Below, piece after piece: positions 17,061 through 25,485 of a stretch of 64,000 nt of DNA. Numbering within the stretch: position 1 is the first letter of the stretch; each line of letters opens with the position of its first letter. Location of the stretch: positions 1-64,000 of the forward strand of contig DATHDG010000022.1 in the NCBI GenBank assembly GCA_035319125.1, written 5' to 3'. A model generated the notes under the pieces. That model was not told the DNA's origin. It did no database searches and saw only the letters and a program-made list of their open reading frames with translations. Source of the DNA: Fen-1308 sp035319125. Lineage in GTDB: Bacteria > Nitrospirota > Thermodesulfovibrionia > Thermodesulfovibrionales > Dissulfurispiraceae. The translations under genes were made by a program, and so were the position numbers.

Positions 17061-18911
17061 CTATTCCCTTATAAGGGCGCCGAATTTGCATTTTTGGAAG
17101 CAGCTGCCGCATTTTATACATAAAGCCCTGTCGAGAGTGTGCGGCTTTTTCTTCTCACCGGTTATGGCGTTCGCCGGGCAAGCCCTTTTACAGGCTCCGC
17201 AGCCGTTGCACTTGTCGGCCAGAATACTGTATTCAACCAGGGCTGTGCAAGCCCCGGCCGGACAGCGGTGCTCTTTGATGTGAGCCTCGTATTCATTGCG
17301 GAAATAGCGCAGGGTGGTCGCGACAGGGTTGGGAGCTGTCTGGCCGAGACCGCAAAGGGAACTGTTCCGGACGACACGGCACAGAAGCTCAAGAGTCTCG
17401 ATGTCTTGCATCTCGCCCTTGCCATCGCAGATCTTCTTGAGTATCTCAAGCATCCGCTTGGTGCCTTCCCTGCAGGGTGTGCACTTGCCGCATGACTCAA
17501 GCTGGGTAAAGTTCAGGAAGAATTTGGCCACGTCCACCATGCAGGTGGTCTCATCCATGACCACAAGGCCTCCCGACCCCATAATAGCTCCCAAAGCACC
17601 CAGGGATTCATAGTCAACAGGGGTGTCCAGGTGTTCGGCAGGTATGCAGCCGCCGGACGGACCGCCGCTCTGAACGGCTTTAAACTGTTTCCCGTCCTGG
17701 ATGCCGCCGCCGATAGCAAATATGATATCGCGTAAGGTAATGCCCATAGGCACTTCCATCAGACCGGTGTTGTTGACTTTGCCGGTCAAACAGAACACCT
17801 TGCTGCCTTTGCTCTTCTCGGTGCCCATGGCTGCGTACTTGTCGGCGCCGTTGCGAATGATGAAAGGCACGTTGGCGTAAGTCTCGACGTTGTTCAGGGT
17901 TGTCGGCTTGCCGAACAGGCCCTTGTTGGCAGGGAATGGTGGCCGCACGCGAGGCATGCCGCGCAATCCTTCGATGGAGTTCAGAAGGGCTGTTTCCTCG
18001 CCGCAAACGAAAGCTCCCGCACCGGCCTTGATCTTGATTTTAAAGTTGAAACCGGAGTCGAGTATGTTCTTGCCCAGCAGGCCATGCTCTTCAGCTTGGG
18101 CGATTGCCAGGTTGAGACGCTTTATAGCCAGCGGGTATTCAGCCCGGCAGTAGATGTACCCCTCATCGGCGCCGATGGAATAACCGCCGATCATCATGCC
18201 TTCCAAAACAGAATGGGGGTCGCCTTCCAAAACTGACCTATCCATGAATGCGCCCGGATCGCCTTCGTCAGCGTTGCAGACTGCATATTTTTTATCATCC
18301 GGAGCGTTATAAACAAAATTCCACTTGGTTCCGGTCGGGAATCCGGCGCCGCCGCGACCTCTCAAGCCTGATTTCTTGACTTCGTCAATGACAGCCATGC
18401 GTTCCATGCCGAGAACTTTTTCGATAGCTTCGTAGCCGCCGGTGGCTATATAATCCACTATGCTCTCCGGGTTAGTGCGCCCCAGCCTCGAGGTTACCGA
18501 TCGCACCTGCTTTTCGTAGTACGGCGATTTGTCCATAATCTCTATGCCTTCGTAAGGCGTGGCATCGCCAGGTATCTGCATGGCCGCCCATTCCAGGACA
18601 GGCGTTTTATCCACAATGCTGTCCAGCAGCCTTTCTACCTTGTCGGGGTATATCTCGCTGTAAATGACACTGGGCGCACCCTTAAGAGCTATCTCCACCA
18701 CTGGCTCGCGGAAGCACATGCCTATACAACTGGTAAAATCAACGTCAACGTCCAGATTGCGCGCTGCTACCTGCTCCTTTATGGCAGCCATTACTTTATC
18801 GCCGCCTGCCGCAATCCCGCAGGTGCCAAGCCCAACCACAATGCGGTTCCTGGCAAGTTTTTTCTTGTACTCTTTCTGATATTTTGAGCGTATTTGTTCG
18901 AGTGTTTTCAA
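17061..18911 (-). CDS. NuoF/HydB-like NAD(H)- and FMN-binding subunit
   Basis: A 616-residue diaphorase subunit. The N-terminal thioredoxin-like 2Fe-2S domain (about 20-110) has Cys in GTCGIA and TSCIGMC. The FMN/NADH domain carries GRGGAGFPTGTKW and GEETALLNSIEG, followed by an SLBB domain and a 4Fe-4S site (CGKCTPCREG plus a later Cys). The C-terminus adds two ferredoxin clusters (CNGCGACKRACP and CIKCGSCFQKC). This architecture is typical of NAD-dependent or electron-bifurcating hydrogenases and formate dehydrogenases rather than of respiratory complex I. It sits between the NuoE-like and NuoG-like genes. Confidence 0.94.
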   Translation of the reverse strand: MKTLEQIRSKYQKEYKKKLARNRIVVGLGTCGIAAGGDKVMAAIKEQVAARNLDVDVDFTSCIGMCFREPVVEIALKGAPSVIYSEIYPDKVERLLDSIVDKTPVLEWAAMQIPGDATPYEGIEIMDKSPYYEKQVRSVTSRLGRTNPESIVDYIATGGYEAIEKVLGMERMAVIDEVKKSGLRGRGGAGFPTGTKWNFVYNAPDDKKYAVCNADEGDPGAFMDRSVLEGDPHSVLEGMMIGGYSIGADEGYIYCRAEYPLAIKRLNLAIAQAEEHGLLGKNILDSGFNFKIKIKAGAGAFVCGEETALLNSIEGLRGMPRVRPPFPANKGLFGKPTTLNNVETYANVPFIIRNGADKYAAMGTEKSKGSKVFCLTGKVNNTGLMEVPMGITLRDIIFAIGGGIQDGKQFKAVQSGGPSGGCIPAEHLDTPVDYESLGALGAIMGSGGLVVMDETTCMVDVAKFFLNFTQLESCGKCTPCREGTKRMLEILKKICDGKGEMQDIETLELLCRVVRNSSLCGLGQTAPNPVATTLRYFRNEYEAHIKEHRCPAGACTALVEYSILADKCNGCGACKRACPANAITGEKKKPHTLDRALCIKCGSCFQKCKFGALIRE

Positions 18912-18930
18912 CTCTGCAGACCTCCTTCCT

Positions 18931-19416
18931 CTACTTGTAGCCTTCGAGCACTTCGCCGACTTTTTTCGGCATCAGACGGCCGTGAGTATCTTCGTTGACC
19001 ATCATACAGGGCGACAGGCCACAAGCACCGATGCAGGCCACGGTTTCCAATGTGAAACGCAGGTCTTCGGTAGTCCCTCCCGGCCCCACTCCTAAGTTTT
19101 CCTGAGCAGCCTGGAATATCTTTTCTCCGCCGCGAACGTGACAGGCCGTGCCCAGACACACACGAATAATGTTGCGCCCGCGTGGCTTCAGGTGAAACTG
19201 CGCGTAAAAGGTGCATACGCCGAATACTTTGCTGAACGGAATGTCCAGTTCCCTGGAAATCTGCTGAAGTACATTCTTTGGCAGGTATCCGTAAATGTTC
19301 TGAGCCTCCTGGAGTACCGGAATCAGTGCCCCCTTGTATCCCCGGTACTCATTAAGCAATTTCGTCATTGCTGTTTCCTTGCACAAATTCCCACTGTCAC
19401 TCTTGTCGGCAGCCAA
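18931..19416 (-). CDS. NuoE/HydC-like 2Fe-2S subunit
   Basis: A 161-residue thioredoxin-like ferredoxin. The four cluster ligands are seen as C-x4-C in CLGTACHVRGG and C-x3-C in CIGACGLSPCM. It passes electrons between FMN of the NuoF-like subunit and other centres. GAGAGGAG precedes the start. It is the first gene of a three-gene operon (E-F-G order) that converges with fdhA, and together they would form an NAD-linked formate dehydrogenase. A fused hydrogenase catalytic subunit is not present. Confidence 0.94.
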   Translation of the reverse strand: MAADKSDSGNLCKETAMTKLLNEYRGYKGALIPVLQEAQNIYGYLPKNVLQQISRELDIPFSKVFGVCTFYAQFHLKPRGRNIIRVCLGTACHVRGGEKIFQAAQENLGVGPGGTTEDLRFTLETVACIGACGLSPCMMVNEDTHGRLMPKKVGEVLEGYK

Positions 19417-19745
19417 TGTTAGATTCTCCTCTCGTTGTTATTGATATTCGCAATAACTCAAATTATGAAGCAGTCTTGACCGTGGACGTCGGTAGGGTTT
19501 ATACGTTGATGGGCAGGCAGGATCGAATAGAACAGCCCAAAGTTCTGGATACTGGTGGTTGAGGCGATTATCAAATCGGTCCTGGCTTTCAGCACAGTCT
19601 CCTCCAGTATATGATCGACAAATTGTAACGCTTGTTTTGACACGGCGTCAAAGCACTTATATTTATTTAAAAATTAATATAATTAATATTTAACCCGTAT
19701 CTTAATGATTTATATTGATATTTATAATACGTATGTTCTGTTATG
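19417..19745. other. Intergenic region upstream of the nuoE-like gene
   Basis: 329 bases, AT-rich at the far end. It holds the TTGAC-N5-GTCAA dyad noted separately and presumably the promoter of the nuoEFG-like operon. I see no RNA motif and no coding potential. Confidence 0.4.
19636..19652. promoter_or_regulatory. TTTGAC-N5-GTCAAA dyad, CRP/FNR-type operator candidate
   Basis: A perfect inverted repeat with 5-base spacing. A second site of the same design (TTGAC-N5-GTCA) lies just upstream of the nearby ferritin-like gene. CRP/FNR-family regulators bind dyads with TTGA-type half-sites, so a shared redox regulator is possible. Inferred from symmetry and position only. Confidence 0.4.
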
Positions 19746-20201
19746 CTACCAGACTTCAGGAAAAGCCATGTCTGTGTAAATGTCCTCCAGCCTGCTTTTA
19801 TGGCCGCGTTCCATTGATACAAGTTCGAGGAAAAGATTTTTCTGTTCCGGGTCTGCGCTGGAATTTGCCAGCAGCGTATACATTTGCATAGCTTCAAGTT
19901 CCTTTTTGATGGCAATCAATATGCTGTCGACCGGCTTGAGATCTAGTGTAAGAGCAGGTGTGGGCAATGCATCACCGATTTTATAGTCTTTGGATTCCGC
20001 AAAATGCATTTTCCCCGGTCTTTTTTTCAGAAAACCCTCCAACATGCGTTTGTGCTTGGACTCCTCATTTGCGAGGTCTTTGAATATTTTCTTAATAATG
20101 GAGTCTTTGGTCTTTCTGGATACGGAATCATAAAAGGCATAGGCTTCAGCTTCTGCATTTACAGCATTAGAAAGAATCTCTTTGTATTGATCCAGATTCA
20201 T
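19746..20201 (-). CDS. Ferritin-like / rubrerythrin-family diiron protein
   Basis: A 151-residue four-helix protein with diiron ligands in NAEAEAYAFYD, EESKHKRM, KKELEAMQMY and MERGHKSRLE (Glu and ExxH motifs in two pairs). It has no rubredoxin domain, so it belongs to the short erythrin class. Likely roles are peroxide reduction or iron handling in an anaerobe. AGGAGG precedes the ATG. A 13-bp dyad (20231-20243) overlaps its probable promoter. Confidence 0.88.
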   Translation of the reverse strand: MNLDQYKEILSNAVNAEAEAYAFYDSVSRKTKDSIIKKIFKDLANEESKHKRMLEGFLKKRPGKMHFAESKDYKIGDALPTPALTLDLKPVDSILIAIKKELEAMQMYTLLANSSADPEQKNLFLELVSMERGHKSRLEDIYTDMAFPEVW

Positions 20202-20584
20202 AGTTACCCTCCTAGCAGAATGTGTGTTATTGACCTCCGGTCATATTTTAAGAAGTGTTTTAATTATATTGCAAAATATACTGTGGTCAAATTAATAACA
20301 CGAACTGATTTGATGCCTGTTTGTCCAGAAGATAGAGTCTGACTTATTTCTCCTGACTTGGGATCCAGTGCACATCGACAGCAAAGCTAATATGATTTTA
20401 TTTTACCATTTTACTATTGACAATAAAGCCGTTTTACCATAACAGTTGACGGTCTACGCTTGGGTATACTTACCGGCGGTCATATCTGAGCAATGAGTAC
20501 TTGACATGTGCAGTCTGTAAATGTTGGACATGCAATATTTAAGTTGTCGCAACCAAGGGCGTCAAGTTAAGGACTGGCAACGGA
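20202..20584. other. Intergenic region between the ferritin-like gene and the sigma-54 activator
   Basis: 383 bases, AT-rich in the middle (20370-20440). It carries the dyad at 20230-20244. No convincing -24/-12 promoter and no terminator with a T-run were found. Confidence 0.4.
20230..20244. promoter_or_regulatory. TGACC-TCC-GGTCA dyad upstream of the ferritin-like gene
   Basis: A perfect 13-bp inverted repeat (20231-20243) that also reads TTGAC-N5-GTCA, the same design as the site near 19640. It lies 30 bases upstream of the start codon, where a repressor or an activator near -35 could act. Candidate only. Confidence 0.45.
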
Positions 20585-21943
20585 CTACCGGACGTTCAGT
20601 TCCTTCAGGATCTTCCAGAGAGTCACTCGGCTTACCCCCAAATGTCTGGCTGCCAGCGTACGATTGCCGTTGAATTTGCCAAGAGCGGCCAGTATATAAT
20701 CTTTGTCCTTGTGAGGCCTCTTGGGGATCTTGCGGGCTAATTTTGTGCGGTCTTTATTGAACAGATATTCAGGAAGGTCTGCAATGTCTATGGTGTCGCC
20801 TTTGCATGTTATGGCTGCATACTCAAGCGCATTGATCAACTGGCGGACGTTGCCGGGCCAGTTATAGGCCTCGAATGCTTCCATGGCAGAGGGGCTTACG
20901 CTTTGTATTCGTTTTCTGTTTACCAGGCTGATCCTTTCAAGGAGGTGCGAGACAAGCAGCGGAAGATCATCAGGCCTGTCTCTGAGCGGCGGAGTCTGAA
21001 TGGGGATGACATTTATGCGGTAAAAGAGGTCTTCCCGAAAGCTGCCGGCCTCCATAAGTCTGGCAAGGTCTTTGTTCGTGGCTGTTATCAATCTCACATC
21101 CACGTTGATGGGCTTGTGGTCCCCCACTCGTTCAAGTTGCTTTTCCTGTATGACCCTTAAAAGCTTGACCTGCATCGAGGCCGACATATCGCCGATTTCG
21201 TCGAGGAAGATGCTGCCCTTATGCGCAGCCTCAAACCTTCCCTGACGATCCTTCACAGCCCCGGTGAATGCCCCGCGCACATGGCCGAATAATTCGCTTT
21301 CAAGCAGAAACTCATTCAAAGCTGCACAGTTCACTTTTACGAATGGGCCCTCGTCGCGTCTGCTCAATTTGTGGATAGCTTCGGCAACCAATTCCTTTCC
21401 GGTGCCGCTTTCTCCTGAGATCAGGACGTGTGCGTCGCACGAGGCAGCATTCTCTATCTGCTCCTGCAGAAGCCGCATGGGTTGACTCATGCCCAAGAGT
21501 CCCATAAAGCCGCATCCATGCATCAGTTCGCTCTTCAATCTCTCGATTTCGAGATCCTTCATGTCCAGCGATGTTACATTGGTCATTACCTCGACCGCCC
21601 CGACGACTTCACCTTTGCTGTCCTTTAGCAGCACGGCATTCTTCAATAGATGGATTTCCCGCCCGTCTCTTCCACGAAGGTGGCATCGGGCGCCCTGCAT
21701 AGTACCGCTTTCAAATAGAGTGCATTTCTTGCGGTCGCCGACCTGTTTGTTGTAGCTGCATATATTATTGTCGATCATTGAGCACTGTTTGCCGATGATA
21801 TCTTCACGCTTATAACCTGTAATTTCCTCTGCAGCTCTGTTGAAGAAAAGTATAGTGCTGTCTTTGTCGATCACCATCAGGCCATCAGACATTGTCTCGA
21901 TAACACTTTTTAGAAATTCGGGATTGGATAGTAATGGATTCAT
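20585..21943 (-). CDS. PAS-domain sigma-54-dependent transcriptional activator
   Basis: 452 residues. The PAS domain (about 8-130) holds four cysteines (54, 62, 74, 87), suggestive of redox or metal sensing. The AAA+ domain follows, with Walker A GESGTGKELVAEAIH, the sigma-54 contact loop GAFTGA, and Walker B IFLDEIGDM. A Fis-type helix-turn-helix ends the protein (LAARHLGVSRVTLWKIL). There is no receiver domain, so it senses its signal directly. Targets are unknown; the adjacent ferritin-like gene or fdhA are candidates. No clear ribosome site precedes the ATG; a TTAAC-rich cluster lies there. Confidence 0.94.
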   Translation of the reverse strand: MNPLLSNPEFLKSVIETMSDGLMVIDKDSTILFFNRAAEEITGYKREDIIGKQCSMIDNNICSYNKQVGDRKKCTLFESGTMQGARCHLRGRDGREIHLLKNAVLLKDSKGEVVGAVEVMTNVTSLDMKDLEIERLKSELMHGCGFMGLLGMSQPMRLLQEQIENAASCDAHVLISGESGTGKELVAEAIHKLSRRDEGPFVKVNCAALNEFLLESELFGHVRGAFTGAVKDRQGRFEAAHKGSIFLDEIGDMSASMQVKLLRVIQEKQLERVGDHKPINVDVRLITATNKDLARLMEAGSFREDLFYRINVIPIQTPPLRDRPDDLPLLVSHLLERISLVNRKRIQSVSPSAMEAFEAYNWPGNVRQLINALEYAAITCKGDTIDIADLPEYLFNKDRTKLARKIPKRPHKDKDYILAALGKFNGNRTLAARHLGVSRVTLWKILKELNVR

Positions 21944-21946
21944 ATT

Positions 21947-21991
21947 GTTAACTATTAACTTAATTTAACATACCTTAACATAAGGGTTAAC
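21947..21991. promoter_or_regulatory. Cluster of five TTAAC boxes upstream of the PAS activator gene
   Basis: TTAAC starts at 21948, 21955, 21965, 21975 and 21987. The middle three are exactly 10 bp apart, one helical turn, and the outer two are GTTAAC palindromes. Such phased repeats often mark a binding site, possibly for autoregulation. They also fit an AT-rich promoter, so this is a candidate. Confidence 0.35.
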
Positions 21992-22155
21992 TGCTTTGCC
22001 AGCATCTGAAGGCTTCAGGTATTGACAACTGAATATAAAGTAAATGATCTCAAGCTTGTTAGAGAAGCGAGTTCTAATGCCGTCACAAGCGGCCGGAGCA
22101 GTATGGTATGTGAAGTTCGACGACAATGCAAATGTACAGCAGGTATTGGAGTTGA

Positions 22156-22195
22156 GCAGGCCTATCCGGCATTGAAGGATGCCGGATAGGCCTGC
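22156..22195. terminator. Perfect 17-bp hairpin downstream of tolB
   Basis: GCAGGCCTATCCGGCAT and its exact complement flank a 6-base loop, 17 bases beyond the tolB stop. The T-tract is weak on both strands (CTTTCT on plus), so it may act as a terminator, an mRNA 3'-end stabiliser, or both. Confidence 0.6.
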
Positions 22196-22211
22196 TTTCT
22201 GAATGCAATTA

Positions 22212-23471
22212 TTATTGAGGCGACCATCCCGGGCTTGCGGCTCTGAACCCTCGTGGCGTCAGCCGTCTTACGTCTTCGCCGTTTGCCCTCATCACGAATA
22301 TACCCGTGGCGCCTTCACGGTTCGATGTGAAGGCGATGTATCGTCCATCAGGAGAAAAGCAGGGATCTTCATTGTTGCCTGCATCTGTAAGTTGTGTAAC
22401 TCCGCTTCCGTCGGGCTTGATCGTAAATATCTGGTTCTTTCCTCCGATCATGCTTGCGTAAACGATCTTGTCACCCACGGGCGACCATGACGGCGACGTG
22501 TTGTAGTTTCCCTGGAATGTCAGCCTGTGTATGCCGAATCCATCGCGGTCGGAGATATAGAGCTGTGGTGACCCTGAACGGCTCGATACGAAAACAATTG
22601 ATGCGCCGTTAGGAGAGATGGAAGGTGAAACATCTATCCATGGCGACGAAATTATCTTGCGGCCCTGCGAACCTCCTATATCGCCCACCAGGATATCGGA
22701 GTTGCCGTCCTTCGAGATAGAGTATGCAAAGTGTCGGTTGTCCGGAAAGAAACTGCCTACTATACTAACTCCTGTAAGCGGCATCGCTGTAGTTTCGCGC
22801 ATGGCGATCATATCAAGCAGATAAATATGCCATCTGCGGTTTTTTTCAGCGGAGTACATGATTTTTGTTCCATCACGCGACCATCTCGGCGCCAGTATTA
22901 TTCCCCCTTTAACTCCAACCGAATACATGCGTTCTCCGTCCCAGTCCATCATGTACATTTCCTTCAGGCCCGTTTTCTGGGCGATGAACGCGATCTTGGT
23001 CTTGAATATACCCTGTTTCCCGGTAAGCAATTTATAGATGTCATTGGATATGGAATGGGCGAGCACTCTTGTCAGGTCCGGTTTTGCGGTATATTCTTTT
23101 CGCAGAACTTCCCTGCCTTCAGAAACATCATAAGCGGATACTGTGATATCCAGCAATTGCGCAGTTGATTTTGTTGCGATGCCCTTTACGACCAGCTCTA
23201 CCCCCAGCCCTTTCCAGCTTTGCGCGCTGAATGGCTGATCAGGACGTTCGATCTGTGCAGCATCCTCCAGACAGTCAAACAGACCGGTGAAGTTCATATC
23301 AGCCCTTACGATACTGGACACCTCCCGTGCACCTATAAAAGGCTGGATCGCGATGGGAAGTTTCTTGATGCCGGAAGCTGTGACATCAATGTAGATTTTC
23401 TCGGCGCTGCAAGGCGCAATCAATAAAATCAAAAGTATTATTGTAAAAAATGCAGTCGATCTTTTCTTCAT
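22212..23471 (-). CDS. tolB: Tol-Pal system protein TolB
   Basis: Periplasmic beta-propeller protein of the Tol system, which keeps the outer membrane attached during division. 419 residues with a signal peptide (KKRSTAFFTIILLILLIAPCSA), an N-terminal alpha/beta domain (about 25-150) and repeated propeller blades with the motifs SPDGRYIAFTSNR, PSWSPVGDKIVYAS and SPSISPNGASIVFVSSR. It ends in GWSPQ. It is the last gene of tolQ-tolR-tolA-like-tolB. Pal does not follow, so pal lies elsewhere. Confidence 0.95.
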   Translation of the reverse strand: MKKRSTAFFTIILLILLIAPCSAEKIYIDVTASGIKKLPIAIQPFIGAREVSSIVRADMNFTGLFDCLEDAAQIERPDQPFSAQSWKGLGVELVVKGIATKSTAQLLDITVSAYDVSEGREVLRKEYTAKPDLTRVLAHSISNDIYKLLTGKQGIFKTKIAFIAQKTGLKEMYMMDWDGERMYSVGVKGGIILAPRWSRDGTKIMYSAEKNRRWHIYLLDMIAMRETTAMPLTGVSIVGSFFPDNRHFAYSISKDGNSDILVGDIGGSQGRKIISSPWIDVSPSISPNGASIVFVSSRSGSPQLYISDRDGFGIHRLTFQGNYNTSPSWSPVGDKIVYASMIGGKNQIFTIKPDGSGVTQLTDAGNNEDPCFSPDGRYIAFTSNREGATGIFVMRANGEDVRRLTPRGFRAASPGWSPQ

Positions 23472-23484
23472 AAATAAATACCCC

Positions 23485-24123
23485 TCAAGGATGTAATCTC
23501 ACAGCTATCTCCATTTCAGAAGATGGCGGCGGCAGCGGACTTGCATCATTAATGGCTTTGATTGCTGCCCGATCGTACAGTGGATTGCCAGACTTCTTTT
23601 CAAAACCGACGATAGTTACGCTGCCGTTCTTAGCTACGCGAATATTAATGATAGAAAGCAAGTCTTTATCCATAGATTCCGGCACCCGGAATTTGTCCTG
23701 TATTCTGTTTCCGACCATGGAAATATAATCTGGTCCACCTTGCCTGCCGGCTCCGGTGCCTGACGTCTTCTGTGTCGAAACGTCAACGCTTCTTCTCAAC
23801 TGTGCAAGCCTCTCAATTTTTCTTTTGGCTTGCATCGATGCTATTTTATCACTGACATCTTTTTTTTCTTTTTGTGTCACCTTCTCCGGCTTTTCTGGCG
23901 TGGGCGCCTTTTTTTCTTCGCGTGGAGGTGCCGGAGGCGCTGTGCTTTGCTGAACAGCGCCGGCCGGAGAACTATTTTCAGATGATGCAACCAGAGAAAC
24001 TTCGAAGGTTGTGACTTTATAGTGTGTGCCTGCAAACAGCATGTAGATTACTACGACTGCAACAAAAGCGGAATGCAGGCCAATGGAATAGATGAAGTAG
24101 CTGTAAAGACGGTCTGTCTTCAT
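23485..24123 (-). CDS. TolA/TonB-family C-terminal domain protein
   Basis: A 212-residue periplasm-spanning energy transducer. One N-terminal membrane helix (about 12-30), then a Pro/Lys/Glu-rich linker (APPAPPREEKKAPTPEKPEK) and a charged helix, and a C-terminal TonB-like domain (DKDLLSIINIRVAKNGSVTIVGFEKKSGNPLYDRAAIKAI). Its place between tolR and tolB makes it the TolA equivalent. The start overlaps the tolR stop by 4 bases (ATGA). Confidence 0.88.
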   Translation of the reverse strand: MKTDRLYSYFIYSIGLHSAFVAVVVIYMLFAGTHYKVTTFEVSLVASSENSSPAGAVQQSTAPPAPPREEKKAPTPEKPEKVTQKEKKDVSDKIASMQAKRKIERLAQLRRSVDVSTQKTSGTGAGRQGGPDYISMVGNRIQDKFRVPESMDKDLLSIINIRVAKNGSVTIVGFEKKSGNPLYDRAAIKAINDASPLPPPSSEMEIAVRLHP

Positions 24124-24521
24124 TTAAGCGATATTTTCGGTTCGGTTACCATGCCGAGTTTTTCTATGCCTGCCTCCTTTACATCGCCCATAATTTCGAC
24201 TACCGTGCCATATGGCACATCCTTATCTGCCTTTAAAAACACATCCGGATTACGCTTGCTTATTGCAGTCAGCTTGGCTATAAGATCAGGTTTAGATATC
24301 GGATTGTCATTCAGATAAAGGGTGCCGCCTTTCTTTACAACAATCGAAATCCTCTCTTCCGGCGGCAAGTCCTTTCCTTTAGCTTTCGGGAGGTTAACAT
24401 CGATGCCCTGCTGCATGAGAGGCGCAGTAACCATGAATATGATAAGCAATACCAGCATAACATCGACCAGCGGTGTCACATTGATTTCTGATAGAGCTGT
24501 TCTGTGTTTATCGATTTTCAT
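24120..24521 (-). CDS. tolR: TolR/ExbD-family biopolymer transport protein
   Basis: 133 residues with one N-terminal membrane helix carrying the essential Asp in LVDVMLVLLIIFMV, the proton-path residue of TolR/ExbD, and a periplasmic domain (GGTLYLNDNPISKPDL). With TolQ it converts the proton gradient into movement of the TolA-like protein. It is separated from tolQ by 2 bases and overlaps the next gene by 4. Confidence 0.95.
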   Translation of the reverse strand: MKIDKHRTALSEINVTPLVDVMLVLLIIFMVTAPLMQQGIDVNLPKAKGKDLPPEERISIVVKKGGTLYLNDNPISKPDLIAKLTAISKRNPDVFLKADKDVPYGTVVEIMGDVKEAGIEKLGMVTEPKISLK

Positions 24522-24523
24522 GT

Positions 24524-25144
24524 TTATGCGAGGATATAGTCAACCAGCTCCTCTGAAAAGTCCTCCATGTTTATTATCATGCGATTGATGCGGCTAAGAT
24601 AATAGTTGTAGGCAATAACTGCCGGTATAGCAGCTATCAACCCCATTGCTGTTGTAACAAGGGCCTCTGCAATACCCGGTGCTACAACTGCGAGAGAGGC
24701 AGAACCCGCAGTACCAATGCCGGTGAACGCGTTCATGATTCCCCAAACAGTGCCGAAAAGACCAATAAAAGGAGTTGTTGATCCGGTCGTCGCCAAGAAA
24801 TGCAAATATCTTTCCAGTCTTGCTGACTCCAGTGCGCTATACCTTCTGAGCACTCTACGAAGCTCCTGTTTGTCGGTATGAGTTTTTTCTGCATATACAT
24901 ATTTGAAAAGCCGGGCAATCGGGCTCAACTCAAACCTCTTGGATGCCGTAAACAGATCTTTCGGATTCCTAGTGACGTTGTAAATCTTCATGAACCCATG
25001 GCTTTCATCATCAGCTTTTGAACATTGACGCCATTTATAGAATATGATTGTCCATGACGTAATCGAAAATATCAATAGAATAATCAGTACTATTTTAACA
25101 ATTAGCCCTGCTTGTAATATCATCTGCAATGCTGACTGTTCCAT
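24524..25144 (-). CDS. tolQ: TolQ/ExbB-family proton channel protein
   Basis: 206 residues with three membrane helices: one at the N terminus and two in the conserved C-terminal half, which carries FIGLFGTVWGIMNAFTGIG and APGIAEALVTTAMGLIAAIPAVIAYN, the proton-channel signature. It forms the pentameric ring around TolR. The gene opens the tol operon; GGAGG lies just before the ATG. Confidence 0.95.
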   Translation of the reverse strand: MEQSALQMILQAGLIVKIVLIILLIFSITSWTIIFYKWRQCSKADDESHGFMKIYNVTRNPKDLFTASKRFELSPIARLFKYVYAEKTHTDKQELRRVLRRYSALESARLERYLHFLATTGSTTPFIGLFGTVWGIMNAFTGIGTAGSASLAVVAPGIAEALVTTAMGLIAAIPAVIAYNYYLSRINRMIINMEDFSEELVDYILA

Positions 25145-25485
25145 CTATCCTCCTTTTACAAAATCTAAATGTATCCAATCAAAACCTCAAATGTCAAATC
25201 TACAACTCAAGTTAATCCTTTTTCAGCAATCGTTTTATATTGATATGACGACAATATGGCCTTCTCAGGTGATATTACCAGCACAAACGTTTTATAGCAA
25301 TAGCGTTTAGTCTCTTATCGACAAGAAACTTGACAGCAAAATCGCAGCAATAATTGTTATATCAATTTATAAATAAACACAAATGCATATAATGTAATAT
25401 GTATAGTATACTTGATCAGATAGCAAGATCATATAAAATTCAACTCTGTTCCTTAAGCTGAAGATAAACACCATAAGGATGATTT
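25145..25485. other. AT-rich divergent intergenic region between tolQ and a histidine kinase
   Basis: 341 bases, strongly AT-rich. It must contain divergent promoters. No riboswitch, dyad or coding sequence stands out. Confidence 0.4.
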
